Shown here: one piece after another, positions 45,280 to 55,529 of the stretch | Position numbering within the stretch: the stretch's first letter is position 1 | Layout: each line of letters begins with the position of its first letter | NCBI RefSeq assembly: GCF_003952345.1 | Contig: NZ_CP034433.1 | Span: 1,798,001 to 1,862,000 of the forward strand | Direction: 5' to 3' | DNA from: Iodobacter ciconiae | GTDB taxonomy: Bacteria > Pseudomonadota > Gammaproteobacteria > Burkholderiales > Chitinibacteraceae | DNA length: 64,000 bases | Position numbers and translations under genes: made by a program | Notes under the pieces: model-generated | Seen by the model: only the letters and a program-made list of their open reading frames with translations | Told to the model about the DNA's origin: nothing | Databases searched by the model: none

Positions 45280-46485
45280 TTACGCGGTAACAAATGCCGC
45301 CACTGCACGCTCAAAGCGCTGCATGCCCTCGCGAATATCTTCATCTGCAATCACTAAAGATGGTGCAAAACGAATCACATTCGGGCCCGCCATCAGGATC
45401 ATCAGGCCTTCTTTTACCGCCAGATTCAATAAATCTTTAGCCTTGCCTGCAAATGCAGGTTTTAACTCTGCACCAATCAATAAGCCCATACCACGCACTT
45501 CATCAAATACCGAATATTGTGCGTTAATTTTAGCAATAGCCGCTACAAATAGTTCCCGCTTGGCTTTTACACCATCCAGCACAGTAGCCGTGTTCACCAC
45601 ATCCAATAAAGCATTACCAATGGCACAGGCCAAAGGATTGCCGCCATAGGTGGTACCGTGTGTGCCGACGGCAAGATGCTTGGCAATATCGCTAGTGGTC
45701 AGCATACAGCCCAGCGGAAAGCCTCCACCAATGCCCTTGGCGCTAGTCAGAATGTCCGGTGATACGCCATATTCCTGATAGGCATAAAGACTGCCGGTGC
45801 GGCCTGCACCACTTTGTACTTCATCAAAAATCAAGAAGGCATGGTGCTTATCACAAAGAGCGCGCACGCCAGCGATAAATGCTGCTGTCGCTGGCACAAC
45901 CCCGCCCTCGCCCTGAATCGGCTCGATAATCACACATGCGGTTTCATCATCGATCAGCGCGCTTAAGGAATCCAGATTGTTGTATTCAAAGTACTCAATA
46001 CCAGCAGGCTTAGGACCAAAACCATCGGAATACTTGGGCTGCCCACCCACGCATACGGTAAAGAAAGTGCGTCCATGAAATGAATTAAGCGCGGATAGTA
46101 CTTTGTGTTTTTTGTCGCCAAAGCGCTCAATTGCGGCGCGGCGGGCCAATTTAAGCGCGGCTTCATTGGCTTCTGCACCCGAATTACAAAAAAATACGCG
46201 ATCTGCAAAAGTGGCTTTAACCAGTTTTTGAGCCAGATCCAGTGCCGGTTCATTGGTAAACGCGTTGGAAAGATGCCAAAGCTTGCTGCCCTGCTCGTTC
46301 AACGCGGCCACAAGAGCGGGATGGCAGTGCCCCAGAGCATTCACCGCAATACCACCGGTTAGATCCACATACTGACGATCCGCCTGATCCCACACTCGGC
46401 TGCCTGCACCGCGCACGGGGACAAAAGCTGCAGGGGCGTAATTAGGGACCATATACTGGTCAAAATCAGCACGGGTATGGGACAT
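45280..46485 (-). CDS. argD: Acetylornithine/succinylornithine aminotransferase
   Basis: PLP-dependent class III aminotransferase (401 aa). In arginine synthesis it converts N-acetylglutamate semialdehyde to N-acetylornithine; the same fold acts in the AST arginine-degradation pathway as AstC. Features are [67 protein letters not shown] and the PLP-Lys in [13 protein letters not shown]. No arginine genes adjoin it, so ArgD versus AstC cannot be decided from context; argD is the more general name. Confidence 0.9.
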   Translation of the reverse strand: MSHTRADFDQYMVPNYAPAAFVPVRGAGSRVWDQADRQYVDLTGGIAVNALGHCHPALVAALNEQGSKLWHLSNAFTNEPALDLAQKLVKATFADRVFFCNSGAEANEAALKLARRAAIERFGDKKHKVLSALNSFHGRTFFTVCVGGQPKYSDGFGPKPAGIEYFEYNNLDSLSALIDDETACVIIEPIQGEGGVVPATAAFIAGVRALCDKHHAFLIFDEVQSGAGRTGSLYAYQEYGVSPDILTSAKGIGGGFPLGCMLTTSDIAKHLAVGTHGTTYGGNPLACAIGNALLDVVNTATVLDGVKAKRELFVAAIAKINAQYSVFDEVRGMGLLIGAELKPAFAGKAKDLLNLAVKEGLMILMAGPNVIRFAPSLVIADEDIREGMQRFERAVAAFVTA

Positions 46486-46505
46486 TTTTTTTCCTTATTT
46501 TCAAT

Positions 46506-46546
46506 ATAAAAACGGCGGGTCCGATTTTGTATCGTAACCCGCCGCT
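46506..46546 (-). terminator. Rho-independent terminator after ppsA
   Basis: CGGCGGGT / ACCCGCCG stem (46513-46520 and 46537-46544) with an inner CGAT/ATCG pair, followed on the minus strand by TTTTTAT. It separates ppsA from argD, showing the two are not one operon. Confidence 0.85.
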
Positions 46547-46623
46547 GATGCTTTATTCAATACTGAGGCGCATTAATAAGTAATACCAAACAACCCTCTA
46601 CCTAGGCGAAGGGCTGAATGAAC

Positions 46624-48996
46624 TTACTTTGCTGCGGCGCCCGACAGATACAACCAGGTTTCCACCACGGTATCCGGGTTCAAAGAAATCGTTTCGATCC
46701 CCTCTTCTACCAGCCACTGGGCAAAATCCGGGTGATCAGACGGTCCCTGACCACAAATACCGATATATTTATTAGCTTTACGGCACGCTTTGATCGCCAT
46801 TGACAACATCGCTTTCACCGCATCATCACGCTCATCAAACGAAGTAGAAACCGGGCCGCCTGAATCACGGTCAATCCCAAGAGTCAGCTGTGTCATATCA
46901 TTGGAGCCAATAGAGAAGCCATCAAAAAAATGCAGGAATTGGTCTGCCAGTACCGCATTAGCAGGAATCTCACACATCATGATGACACGCAGACCATTGT
47001 CGCCACGTTTCAGGCCGTTACGCTCCAGAAGCTCGATCACGCATTCAGCTTCTTTCAGGGTACGCACAAAGGGAATCATGACTTCCACGTTGGTCAAACC
47101 CATCACATCGCGCACTTTTTTCACTGCGCTGCATTCCAGCTCGAAACAATCACGGAAGCTTTTATCTACATAACGCGCAGCACCACGAAAGCCGATCATC
47201 GGGTTTTCTTCGTGCGGCTCGTACTCTGCGCCGCCAATCAGATTAGCGTATTCATTTGACTTAAAATCAGACAAACGCACAATCACTTTTTTCGGCGAGT
47301 AAGCAGCTGCCAGTGTAGAAATCCCTTCGGCCAGCTTATCTACATAAAAATCAACGGCCGTGCGATAGCCTGCGATGCGCTCTTCAACCTGAGCTTTCAG
47401 CTCGGGCTGCAAGTGCGGATAAGCAAGCAGTGCTTTCGGATGCACGCCAATCATGCGGTTGATGATGAATTCCAAACGCGCCAGGCCCACGCCTTCACTT
47501 GGCAACTGACAAAATTCAAATGCCAGCTCGGGGTTGCCCACATTCATCATGATTTTAACCGGCGATTCAGGCATATGGCTAAGCGAAGTATCCATCCGCT
47601 CGAACTTCAGAATCCCTTCATAAACATTGCCGGTGTCGCCTTCGGCACACGAAACGGTCACCAGATCGCCTTCTTTCAAGACCTGTGTTGCATCGCCACA
47701 ACCGACCACTGCAGGAATACCCAGCTCGCGCGCAATAATTGCTGCGTGGCAAGTCCGACCACCACGGTTGGTAACGATGGCAGAAGCACGCTTCATCACA
47801 GGCTCCCAATCGGGATCAGTCATGTCAGAAACCAGCACGTCCCCTGCTTCAACTCTGTCCATTTCGGACACATCACGCACCACACGTACACGGCCCTGAC
47901 CTATTTTTTGCCCAACCGAGCGGCCTTCAGCTAACACCCTGCCTCTTTCCAGCATGCGAAATTTAGTCAGTCTTTCCGCATTGCTTTCTTGCGATTTTAC
48001 GGTTTCCGGACGCGCCTGCAAAATGTACAGCTTGCCATCAATCCCGTCGCGGCCCCATTCCACATCCATGGCACGGCCATAATGCTCTTCAATAGTCAGT
48101 GCGTAGCCTGCCAGCTCTTCCACTTCAGCATCGCTGATCGAGAACTTACGGCGATCACTCGGATCAACATCAACCGTCTTCACGGATTTACCCGCTACCG
48201 CTTCACGATCGAACTCCATCTTGATGGCTTTTCCGCCTAAGTGGCGGCGCACAATAGCCGGGCGACCTGCACGCAATGTTGGCTTATGTACGTAAAACTC
48301 ATCAGGATTAACTGCACCTTGCACCACGGTTTCACCGAGGCCATAGGAAGCGGTTACAAACACAACCTGATCAAAGCCGGTTTCGGTGTCAATGGTAAAC
48401 AACACGCCGGCAGCACCCACATCCGAGCGCACCATACGCTGAATCCCCGCAGACAGTGCAACCAGCTTATGATCAAAACCTTTATGCACGCGATAAGAGA
48501 TAGCACGATCATTATAAAGAGACGCAAACACTTCTTTCATCGCCACTAAAACATTCTCAAAACCACGAATATTCAAGAATGTTTCCTGCTGCCCCGCAAA
48601 AGACGCATCAGGCAAATCTTCTGCTGTTGCAGAAGAGCGCACCGCAACAGTTACATTATCACCAAGCAATTTGTAATATTCGCGAATCTCGGCTTCCAGT
48701 TGTTCCGGAAACGGCGTATCCAGAATCCAGGTACGGATTTGCTTGCCCACAATGGCAAGCGCGCGGACATCATTGACATCCAGAGTGTTCATAATCGCAT
48801 CAATACGATCAGCAAGCCCCTGGTGAGCCAAAAATTGTCGATATGCCGCTGCGGTGGTCGCAAAACCACCGGGGACGCGAACGCCTTTTTCTGTAAGCTG
48901 AGAGATCATCTCACCGAGCGAGGCGTTTTTACCGCCTACCTGTTCTACATCGTGCATGCGCAGACGGGCGAAATCGATCACATAGCGTTCGGACAT
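46624..48996 (-). CDS. ppsA: Phosphoenolpyruvate synthase
   Basis: Gluconeogenic enzyme (790 aa) that makes PEP, AMP and phosphate from pyruvate, ATP and water. The N-terminal ATP-grasp domain has [12 protein letters not shown] and [22 protein letters not shown]. The central swivelling domain carries the phospho-His loop [15 protein letters not shown]. The C-terminal TIM-barrel has [35 protein letters not shown] and a [11 protein letters not shown] near the end. The start at 48996 (MSERYVIDF) matches homologues. Divergent from its regulator gene ppsR. Confidence 0.97.
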   Translation of the reverse strand: MSERYVIDFARLRMHDVEQVGGKNASLGEMISQLTEKGVRVPGGFATTAAAYRQFLAHQGLADRIDAIMNTLDVNDVRALAIVGKQIRTWILDTPFPEQLEAEIREYYKLLGDNVTVAVRSSATAEDLPDASFAGQQETFLNIRGFENVLVAMKEVFASLYNDRAISYRVHKGFDHKLVALSAGIQRMVRSDVGAAGVLFTIDTETGFDQVVFVTASYGLGETVVQGAVNPDEFYVHKPTLRAGRPAIVRRHLGGKAIKMEFDREAVAGKSVKTVDVDPSDRRKFSISDAEVEELAGYALTIEEHYGRAMDVEWGRDGIDGKLYILQARPETVKSQESNAERLTKFRMLERGRVLAEGRSVGQKIGQGRVRVVRDVSEMDRVEAGDVLVSDMTDPDWEPVMKRASAIVTNRGGRTCHAAIIARELGIPAVVGCGDATQVLKEGDLVTVSCAEGDTGNVYEGILKFERMDTSLSHMPESPVKIMMNVGNPELAFEFCQLPSEGVGLARLEFIINRMIGVHPKALLAYPHLQPELKAQVEERIAGYRTAVDFYVDKLAEGISTLAAAYSPKKVIVRLSDFKSNEYANLIGGAEYEPHEENPMIGFRGAARYVDKSFRDCFELECSAVKKVRDVMGLTNVEVMIPFVRTLKEAECVIELLERNGLKRGDNGLRVIMMCEIPANAVLADQFLHFFDGFSIGSNDMTQLTLGIDRDSGGPVSTSFDERDDAVKAMLSMAIKACRKANKYIGICGQGPSDHPDFAQWLVEEGIETISLNPDTVVETWLYLSGAAAK

Positions 48997-49314
48997 AGTA
49001 CGGAGCCTTATTTGAAATGTTGCGTTGCGATAAATTAGGTGCATTCTAGGCTGAGACCGCCCAGAGAAAACTCAGGATAAACCACTACATGAAAATACAT
49101 TAAATGCTAACTGACAGAATTATTCCCAATCCGCGCCGAATAGCAACCTTACAACAGAATTCTTGCATTTTTAGATGAAAAGCTTACTATCAGAAGAGAT
49201 GATGAGTAGAACACTATAAAACCAAGCTTTTTTATAGTTAAAAAAACCTTTTTAACGGACAGCCGCCCTAACCGGACAACCGTGCTCAGTGTACTTAATA
49301 TTTGGAGATTTATG

Positions 49315-50133
49315 ATGCGTCGAACGGCTTTCTTTGTCTCCGATCGGACTGGTATTACTGCCGAAATGCTCGGCCACTCTTTACTCACACAATTTGAAGA
49401 CGTTACTTTTCATCGTGTCACCCTGCCCTATGTTGATACCCCGGAAAAAGCCATAGAAGTCGCTCTGGAAATCCGCAAACACTCGGTAATTGATGGCTGC
49501 AGGCCGCTGGTTTTCAGCACAGTTGTTGACCCAGTAATCCGTAAACTCACCCATGTACCCGAGGCGCTGGTAATTGATTTCTTTGAAATGTTCATCGGCC
49601 CCTTAGAAGCCGAGCTTGGCCAGGATTCATCGCATACCGTGGGCAAATCACATTCGATTATTAATTTTGAAGAACATAAAAACCGGATCGATGCCGTTAA
49701 TTTCACGCTCAACCACGACGATGGCGTGATGCCCAGAGATTTATCCGAAGCCGATTTAATTCTAGTTGGCGTTTCCAGATCAGGAAAAACCCCAACCTGT
49801 CTCTATTTAGCCCTGCAATTTGGAATTAAAGCGGCCAACTACCCGCTGACCCCTGAAGATTTTGGCAATCACACCATGCCAAAACTTCTGCTTCCCTACA
49901 GAAACAAACTATTTGGCTTAACCATTGAGCCGGAACGACTCACAGAAATTCGCGAAGAAAGAAAACCTGACAGCAAATACTCATCAATCGAAAATTGCCG
50001 CTTTGAAATTGCCGAAGCTGAAGCGCTCATGCGTCATGTAGGCGTTTCCTATCTCAACACCACCCGAATGTCGATAGAAGAGCTAGCAACAACCATCATG
50101 CATCGTACCGGCCTGGTAAGACGCGCCTATTAA
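49315..50133 (+). CDS. ppsR: PEP synthetase regulatory protein PpsR (bifunctional kinase/pyrophosphorylase)
   Basis: A 272 aa DUF299 protein that, in the characterised family, inactivates PEP synthase by ADP-dependent threonine phosphorylation and reactivates it by phosphate-dependent pyrophosphorolysis. The P-loop is [11 protein letters not shown] (about residues 145-155). [21 protein letters not shown] is the conserved N-terminus and the C-terminal [16 protein letters not shown] is also typical. Two adjacent ATGs (49312, 49315) follow GGAG; the second has better spacing. Divergent from ppsA, its target enzyme, which confirms the role. Confidence 0.93.
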   Translation: MRRTAFFVSDRTGITAEMLGHSLLTQFEDVTFHRVTLPYVDTPEKAIEVALEIRKHSVIDGCRPLVFSTVVDPVIRKLTHVPEALVIDFFEMFIGPLEAELGQDSSHTVGKSHSIINFEEHKNRIDAVNFTLNHDDGVMPRDLSEADLILVGVSRSGKTPTCLYLALQFGIKAANYPLTPEDFGNHTMPKLLLPYRNKLFGLTIEPERLTEIREERKPDSKYSSIENCRFEIAEAEALMRHVGVSYLNTTRMSIEELATTIMHRTGLVRRAY

Positions 50134-50313
50134 AATGCAGCAGTGGGCCTGCCCCACTGCAATGCAGCCCACAAAACTGTGGATATGAAGCATCAAACTG
50201 AGCCCCGTAGTATCAACTCATTTGCGCTTACGCTATAACACAGCTTCCTTGACGTAACGCTACGCGGTAAACTCCCACACTTCACCGATCAAACGCTTAC
50301 TTGGCCTACGTGC

Positions 50314-51024
50314 ATGACAAATTCTGCTACTGACTTAGACAGCATTTTTGAATTTAAAAGCAGCAGCATTAAACTACTGTCTTTCGTTCCGGCCACACTT
50401 GACCCAGCCAGGTTAGAAGCCGCTTTATTTGAAAAACTGGGCGGGCGCGAGCACTTTCTGGCAGGCGAACAACTTATTATTGATTTCAGCAGCTTGCCCG
50501 AATTGCCTTCCGCACTGGAAATAAGCACCCTGGTGCGGCTTTTACAGCAATTTAGTCTGTGCCCCATTGCAGTACACGGCGGCAACAGCGATCAAAAACT
50601 TGCGGCCTCGGCAGCAGGACTGGTGGTGTTACAAGATGACTCACTCACAGCGCCCCTGCCCTACGGCAAAGCAGCTCCTCCCCCGCCAGCCTTAGTCATT
50701 ACCCGCCCGGTACGCACCGGGCAGCAGGTTTATGCCAAGGGTGGCGATTTGATTGTACTGGCGCTGGTGTCTGCAGGCGCTGAAGTAATTGCCGATGGCA
50801 ACATACATGTCTACGCCCCATTACGTGGCCGTGCACTAGCGGGTGCAAAGGGCGAGAATCAGGCCAGAATTTTTACCACCTGCATGGAAGCGGAGCTGGT
50901 TTCAATTGGCGGCATTTATCGCTCATTACAAGAAGACCTACCTGATTCGATTAAAACCAAACCAGCACAAATTTATCTGGATCAGGAAAAAATCGTAATC
51001 GAAGCATTAAACGAAACTAACTAA
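50314..51024 (+). CDS. minC: Septum site-determining protein MinC
   Basis: FtsZ-polymerisation inhibitor (236 aa) recruited to the membrane by MinD. The N-terminal domain (residues 1 to about 105; FEFKSSSIKLLSFVPATLD) and the C-terminal beta-helix are both present. The latter begins near PALVITRPVRTGQQVYAKGG and contains GAEVIADGNIHVYAPLRGRALAGAKG in segments. A variable linker of about 20 residues joins them. First gene of minCDE. Confidence 0.95.
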   Translation: MTNSATDLDSIFEFKSSSIKLLSFVPATLDPARLEAALFEKLGGREHFLAGEQLIIDFSSLPELPSALEISTLVRLLQQFSLCPIAVHGGNSDQKLAASAAGLVVLQDDSLTAPLPYGKAAPPPPALVITRPVRTGQQVYAKGGDLIVLALVSAGAEVIADGNIHVYAPLRGRALAGAKGENQARIFTTCMEAELVSIGGIYRSLQEDLPDSIKTKPAQIYLDQEKIVIEALNETN

Positions 51025-51047
51025 ATAAAGTACTCAGGGGATTTATA

Positions 51048-51857
51048 GTGGCAAAAATCATCGTTATCACATCCGGCAAAGGTGGGGTGGGCAAAACCAC
51101 CACCAGTGCGAGCTTCGCCTCTGGCCTAGCCTTGCGTGGCCTTAAAACTGCCGTTATTGACTTTGATGTGGGCTTACGCAATCTTGATTTAATTATGGGC
51201 TGCGAGCGCCGCGTTGTTTATGATTTCGTAAACGTCATTAAAGGTGAAGCCACACTCAACCAGGCTCTGATTAAAGACAAAAATTGTGACAATCTTTACA
51301 TTCTACCTGCCTCACAAACCCGTGATAAAGACGAATTATCTAAAGAAGGTGTAGAAAGAGTTCTGAAAGAGCTGGAACAATCCGGCTTTGACTATATCAT
51401 TTGCGACAGCCCGGCCGGCATTGAAACGGGCGCCTTTATGGCCCTGTATTTTGCCGAAGAAGCGATCGTTGTCACCAACCCCGAGGTCTCATCCGTACGC
51501 GATTCCGACCGCATCATCGGCATTCTGGATGCAAAATCCAAACGCGCAGAAGACGGCGGCACCGTAAAAACACATTTACTGGTCACCCGCTACAGCCCTA
51601 AGCGCGTCGATTCAGGCGAGATGCTATCGCTTGATGACGTACAGCACCTGCTGCGCATTAAATTAATTGGCGTGATTCCGGAATCCGAAAGTGTCTTGCA
51701 AGCGTCTAATTCGGGCAGCCCGGCCATTCACCTTGCTGGCAGTGATGTCTCTGAGGCTTACAAAGATGTGGTCGCCCGTTTTCTGGGTGAAGAGCGTCCA
51801 TTGCGTTTTGTTGAAGCACCCAAAGCGCCGTTGTGGAAACGGTTATTCGGGGGTTAA
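51048..51857 (+). CDS. minD: Septum site-determining protein MinD
   Basis: Membrane-cycling ATPase (269 aa) that carries MinC and is released by MinE, giving pole-to-pole oscillation. The deviant Walker A is KGGVGKTT (residues 11-18), Walker A' is VIDFDVGLRNLD, and Walker B is YIICDSPAGIE. The C-terminal amphipathic membrane-targeting helix ends PLWKRLFGG. Start codon is GTG with AGGGGA at good spacing. It lies 23 bp after minC and three bases before minE. Confidence 0.97.
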   Translation: MAKIIVITSGKGGVGKTTTSASFASGLALRGLKTAVIDFDVGLRNLDLIMGCERRVVYDFVNVIKGEATLNQALIKDKNCDNLYILPASQTRDKDELSKEGVERVLKELEQSGFDYIICDSPAGIETGAFMALYFAEEAIVVTNPEVSSVRDSDRIIGILDAKSKRAEDGGTVKTHLLVTRYSPKRVDSGEMLSLDDVQHLLRIKLIGVIPESESVLQASNSGSPAIHLAGSDVSEAYKDVVARFLGEERPLRFVEAPKAPLWKRLFGG

Positions 51858-51860
51858 TGC

Positions 51861-52121
51861 ATGTCTATTCTTAGTTATTTCTTTGGTGAAAAGAAAAAAA
51901 CAGCCTCCGTTGCAAGAGAGCGCCTACAAATCATTCTGGCTCATGAAAGAAACGGTAGAAGCACTCCAGACTACCTGCCCCAATTGCAAAAAGAGCTGAT
52001 CGCCGTCATCTCCAAATATGTAGCAATCAACCCGGAAGACATCATTGTGCAACTTGATCGCAAGGATGACTTTGAAGTACTAGAAGTAAACATTGTGCTA
52101 CCAGAAGCCAATAAGCGCTAA
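51861..52121 (+). CDS. minE: Cell division topological specificity factor MinE
   Basis: An 86 aa protein with the N-terminal membrane/MinD-contact segment ([20 protein letters not shown]), the anti-MinCD region LQIILAHER, and a C-terminal dimerisation domain ([20 protein letters not shown]). Last gene of minCDE; a hairpin follows. Confidence 0.95.
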   Translation: MSILSYFFGEKKKTASVARERLQIILAHERNGRSTPDYLPQLQKELIAVISKYVAINPEDIIVQLDRKDDFEVLEVNIVLPEANKR

Positions 52122-52156
52122 GGCACAAAAATTACTACTGCTTAGATGAATACCCT

Positions 52157-52192
52157 GCGAAGAGAGGCTGGCTCTGCCAACACTCTCTTCGC
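52157..52192 (+). terminator. Hairpin after minE
   Basis: Perfect 10 bp stem GCGAAGAGAG / CTCTCTTCGC with a 16-base loop, then CATTTTG. The T run is short, so termination may be partial; it sits 17 bp before the map start. Confidence 0.6.
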
Positions 52193-52209
52193 CATTTTGA
52201 GGCCCACTC

Positions 52210-53013
52210 ATGTCTATAGTTATCAAAAATAGCAACGATATCGCCAAGATGCGCGTCGCTGGAAAATTGGCCAGCGAAGTACTGGACTACATTACGCCCT
52301 TTGTAAAAGTAGGCGTCACAACGGCTGAGATTGATCGCCTTTGCCATGAATATATGCGAGATGTGCAAGGCACTATTCCTGCACCACTTAATTACTGCCC
52401 ACCCGGCTATACACCCTATCCAAAAGCGATTTGCACCTCGGTCAACCAAGTCGTTTGCCACGGTATTCCTGCTGATAAGCCACTCAAAAGCGGCGACTGC
52501 GTCAATCTGGATATCACCGTTATCAAAGACGGCTACCATGGCGACAATAGCCGTATGTATCTGGTAGGAGATGTTTCTGCGCCCGCACGCCGCCTGGCGA
52601 AAGTAACCTATAACGCCATGTGGATCGGAATTGATCAGGTAAAACCCGGCGCGCACTTTGGCGATATTGGCGCAGCCATTCAAAAATATGCTGAAGGTGC
52701 AGGTTACTCGGTCGTGCGTGAATTCTGCGGCCACGGTATCGGCAGCAAATTTCACGAAGATCCTCAAGTACTGCACTACGGCAAAGCAGGCACAGGCCCG
52801 GAAATGCAGGCAGGCATGATCTTTACGATTGAACCGATGATTAATGCAGGCAAACGCGACATCAAAGGCATGAGCGATGGCTGGACAATTGTCACCAAAG
52901 ATCGCAGCCTGTCCGCACAGTGGGAGCACACCATTTTAGTCACCGAAACCGGTTATGAAGTGCTGACACAATCAGCAGGCACACCTGCCCGCCCTGATAG
53001 CTACGCAATTTAA
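52210..53013 (+). CDS. map: Type I methionine aminopeptidase
   Basis: Dinuclear metal enzyme (267 aa) that removes N-terminal Met from new proteins. All five ligands can be seen: Asp in NLDITV, Asp in HGDNSRMY, His in CGHGIGSKFH, Glu in TIEPMINAG and Glu in QWEHTILV. The substrate-pocket Cys/Tyr region NYCPPGYTPYPKAICTSVN is typical of type Ia. Normal length. The stop is followed within five bases by repeat copy 3. Confidence 0.96.
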   Translation: MSIVIKNSNDIAKMRVAGKLASEVLDYITPFVKVGVTTAEIDRLCHEYMRDVQGTIPAPLNYCPPGYTPYPKAICTSVNQVVCHGIPADKPLKSGDCVNLDITVIKDGYHGDNSRMYLVGDVSAPARRLAKVTYNAMWIGIDQVKPGAHFGDIGAAIQKYAEGAGYSVVREFCGHGIGSKFHEDPQVLHYGKAGTGPEMQAGMIFTIEPMINAGKRDIKGMSDGWTIVTKDRSLSAQWEHTILVTETGYEVLTQSAGTPARPDSYAI

Positions 53014-53017
53014 TCAT

Positions 53018-53402
53018 GTAGGGCGGATGAAACCCCATGTGCGCTAACCAAATCGTTTTTTCATGAGCAAACAGCGAAAAAACCCTATGCCCACGCTCTC
53101 GGCACGGGGCTTAAGTCCCCCTGAAGCACGCCGAAGCGAGGAACAAGCGGGGTGGGGCCGTCGTCAATTCGTGTTTGAGCGAAGCGAGTTGAATTGACGC
53201 CACCTCGATTGTCCGCAGTAAGGGGCCTTCGTGCTGTTTGGGGCGGCCTTCTGCCGCGCAAGAAAGGAAGGTCCAGCGGGACGCCCGCACCAAAATTAAT
53301 GTGCCGAAGGCACAAAAAAAAATGGCTTTTGACTTTGGTTAGCGCCTAAGGGGTAAAACCCGCGAGCAACGCTGAAAAATACGCGGGCTTCACCCGCCCT
53401 AC
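53018..53402 (+). repeat. Dispersed MITE-like repeat, copy 3
   Basis: 385 bp with terminal inverted repeats: left GTAGGGCGGATGAAACCCC then GCGCTAACCAAA; right, read inverted, GTAGGGCGGGTGAAGCCCG and GGCGCTAACCAAA. The core shares CACGCTCTCGGCACGGGGC, GATTGTCCGCAG, GGGGCCTTCGTG and GGTCCAGCGGGACGCCCGC with copies 1 and 2. The central hairpin has a different sequence here (GTCAATTC 53163-53170 / GAATTGAC 53191-53198, with outer GGTGG / CCACC) but is still paired. No conserved open frame. No clear target-site duplication. Confidence 0.82.
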
Positions 53403-53419
53403 AATGCAGGAACAAAACT

Positions 53420-53695
53420 GTGCTTCTTCTTACTTCACCCTGGCTGATTGGCCTGCTCGTGATTGTGTTTTCCATCGGCGTGGCCTTGTGTTTTGTTGGC
53501 CTGATGGTGTCTTTAATGACGGCACTGGGCAATAAAAACTGGTTTTGGGCGGCAGGCATGCTGCTGGCTTTTCCCCTTGCTGCCGTATTTTGCTTACGCC
53601 GCTGGCAAATGGCCGCCTGGCCGGGAAAAATGCTGCTCTCTGGCATGGGATTGCTGGTTTTTCCGATCGGCTATTATTTGTCCATGATTCAGTAG
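53420..53695 (+). CDS. Small membrane protein, hypothetical
   Basis: A 91 aa protein with about three hydrophobic helices: residues 7-32, 40-58 and 70-88. A positively charged loop (CLRRWQMAAWPGK) lies between the last two. No family recognised. It begins 17 bp after repeat copy 3 and is followed by a strong terminator, consistent with a short monocistronic gene. Confidence 0.7.
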   Translation: MLLLTSPWLIGLLVIVFSIGVALCFVGLMVSLMTALGNKNWFWAAGMLLAFPLAAVFCLRRWQMAAWPGKMLLSGMGLLVFPIGYYLSMIQ

Positions 53696-53732
53696 CCTGT
53701 TAAACACCTGCAGCTTGCGTAAGCTTTAAGCT

Positions 53733-53762
53733 AAAAAGAGGCGAGGATTCGCCTCTTTTTTT
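53733..53762. terminator. Rho-independent terminator after the small membrane protein gene
   Basis: AAAAAGAGGCGA / TCGCCTCTTTTT perfect 12 bp stem with loop GGAT and a seven-T run. Confidence 0.92.
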
Positions 53763-53857
53763 ACGCTTTTAAACACAGCTCTTCCTTTTTCCCCAATTAA
53801 ACCTGACTCTATAAGTAGTGATTTGATACACTCAACTTACATATTCAGGAGGTAGGC

Positions 53858-54349
53858 ATGCCTAGTATTCGCCATAGCGAAAGAAAAGATATAGAGCAAA
53901 TTCGCCAGCTGTATGCCGAACCCAGCAATTATGCGGCCACGCTACAAAGCCCGTATCCGTCTGCCGAGCTTTGGGAATCTCGTCTGAGTAATCCCCCCGG
54001 CCACGCCATCAGCTTGGTGGCAGTCAGGGAGGATGAGGTACTTGGGCAATTAGGCCTGCATATCGAACAAAACCCGCGCCGTAAGCATGTGGCAGGGATA
54101 GGCATGGCGGTTAAAAGCAACGCCCGCCGGCAAGGCATAGCCGATGCACTGATGCAGGCCGCGATCGAAACGGCTGAACAATGGCAGGCCATCAGCCGCA
54201 TAGAGCTGTCTGTTTACACCGACAACTTAGCCGCCCTCGCCCTCTATGAAAAGCATGGCTTTATTAAAGAAGGCATAGGTAAAAACTATGCATTCAGAAA
54301 CGGTCAGTTTGTTGATGTATTTATGATGGCCCGATGTAAGACGGCCTGA
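53858..54349 (+). CDS. GNAT-family N-acetyltransferase
   Basis: A 163 aa Gcn5-related acetyltransferase. The acetyl-CoA loop is seen as VKSNARRQGIADALMQAAIE (the R/Q-x-x-G-x-A/G motif). It is followed by LSVYTDNLAALALYEKHGFIKEG, the typical C-terminal strand and helix. An unusually strong ribosome-binding site (AGGAGG) precedes the start. The substrate (small molecule, peptide or protein N-terminus) cannot be inferred. Confidence 0.88.
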   Translation: MPSIRHSERKDIEQIRQLYAEPSNYAATLQSPYPSAELWESRLSNPPGHAISLVAVREDEVLGQLGLHIEQNPRRKHVAGIGMAVKSNARRQGIADALMQAAIETAEQWQAISRIELSVYTDNLAALALYEKHGFIKEGIGKNYAFRNGQFVDVFMMARCKTA

Positions 54350-54377
54350 TATTTTCAATCCTCACAAGGCATCCAGC

Positions 54378-55013
54378 ATGAATCCAGCCCCCTTTACCCT
54401 CTATGTAGATTCACTGTTCACTAGCCCTTATGCGATGTCGGTATTTGTTTCATTGCTGGAAAAAAACCTGCCTTTCGAAATCAAAACCCTAGATTTAGAT
54501 GCCGGTGAGCAACAGCAAACCACCTTCCGCCAACAATCTCTTACCAGCCGCGTGCCGACCTTACAAGATGCTGATTTTGCTTTATCAGAATCTTCCGCCA
54601 TTAGCGAATACCTGGAAGAGCGCTTCCCCGCGCCAGACTACGCGGCGCTTTATCCGGCAGATCTGCGTCAGCGTGCCAAAGCACGGCAGATTCAGGCTTG
54701 GCTGCGTAGTGATCTACTCGATTTACGCATTGAACGCTCAACCAATGTGGTATTTTTTTCGCCCAGCGATCAGCCACTAAGCACTAAAGGCCAAGCCGCC
54801 GCTGAGAAGCTGATTGCCACGGCTGATTTACTGATTCAAGATCATCAGACCCAACTGTTTGATCAATGGTGCATTGCCGACACCGACCTTGCGCTGATGC
54901 TGCAACGCCTGATTAAAAACGGTGATCCTGTACCCGCAAAACTAGAGAGCTACGCGAACATACAATGGCAAAGACCTGCTGTGCAGCAATGGATTGCACG
55001 AACACGCAGATAA
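54378..55013 (+). CDS. yfcF: Glutathione S-transferase, YfcF-like
   Basis: A 211 aa GST with an N-terminal thioredoxin-like domain (LYVDSLFTSPYAMSVFVSLL; cis-Pro in SRVPTLQD; glutathione-binding SESSAISEYLEERFP) and a helical C-terminal domain (RAKARQIQAWLRSDL, WCIADTDLALMLQRL). The segments RARQIQAWLRSDL and WCIADTDLALM are nearly identical to E. coli YfcF, a GST with peroxidase activity. It follows the acetyltransferase by 28 bp and may be co-transcribed. Confidence 0.9.
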   Translation: MNPAPFTLYVDSLFTSPYAMSVFVSLLEKNLPFEIKTLDLDAGEQQQTTFRQQSLTSRVPTLQDADFALSESSAISEYLEERFPAPDYAALYPADLRQRAKARQIQAWLRSDLLDLRIERSTNVVFFSPSDQPLSTKGQAAAEKLIATADLLIQDHQTQLFDQWCIADTDLALMLQRLIKNGDPVPAKLESYANIQWQRPAVQQWIARTRR

Positions 55014-55529
55014 GCAAATATGAGCCACAACACACTTTTTACTAAACAGGCCCTCAAATAAAGCTGGGGGCCATTAGAAAAACACCTCGAAAGCATCAGT
55101 AAGCCTCACAGATCCGCTTTATTTAACCATGCCCCTCGTCTTCTTTTTCCTGATTTCGGATATACACCCTTACTATCATTTCATCCAAATCAATCATTAA
55201 AAACAAACAGCCTCTTACCGAAACACCTCAACCTGTCAAGTTTTTTGCCCTGGTGCAAAATAGCCAAAGAATAACCATTTCGCCTTTTCCTTTAATAAAA
55301 CACCAAAAAATTAATTTAAATAACCATTACATAATCAGCTGCTAAGCATACGCAAAAGTGTCAACCAGAGCGGTCTATTGCATACAGAAACAGCAAAAAT
55401 CCAATGCGTCCTAAATGACTAACATATTTTTGCATCCCTGACAATTACCGATCAGGTTAATTGTAATGAATATAAACAAATGCTAATGTAATTACATTAA
55501 ATATTAAAATAAACAAGGGAGTGATAAAT
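55014..55529. other. Gene-free region upstream of the CZB gene
   Basis: About 515 bp, AT-rich, with no supportable frame. The promoter of the CZB protein is expected near 55440-55500. Confidence 0.5.
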
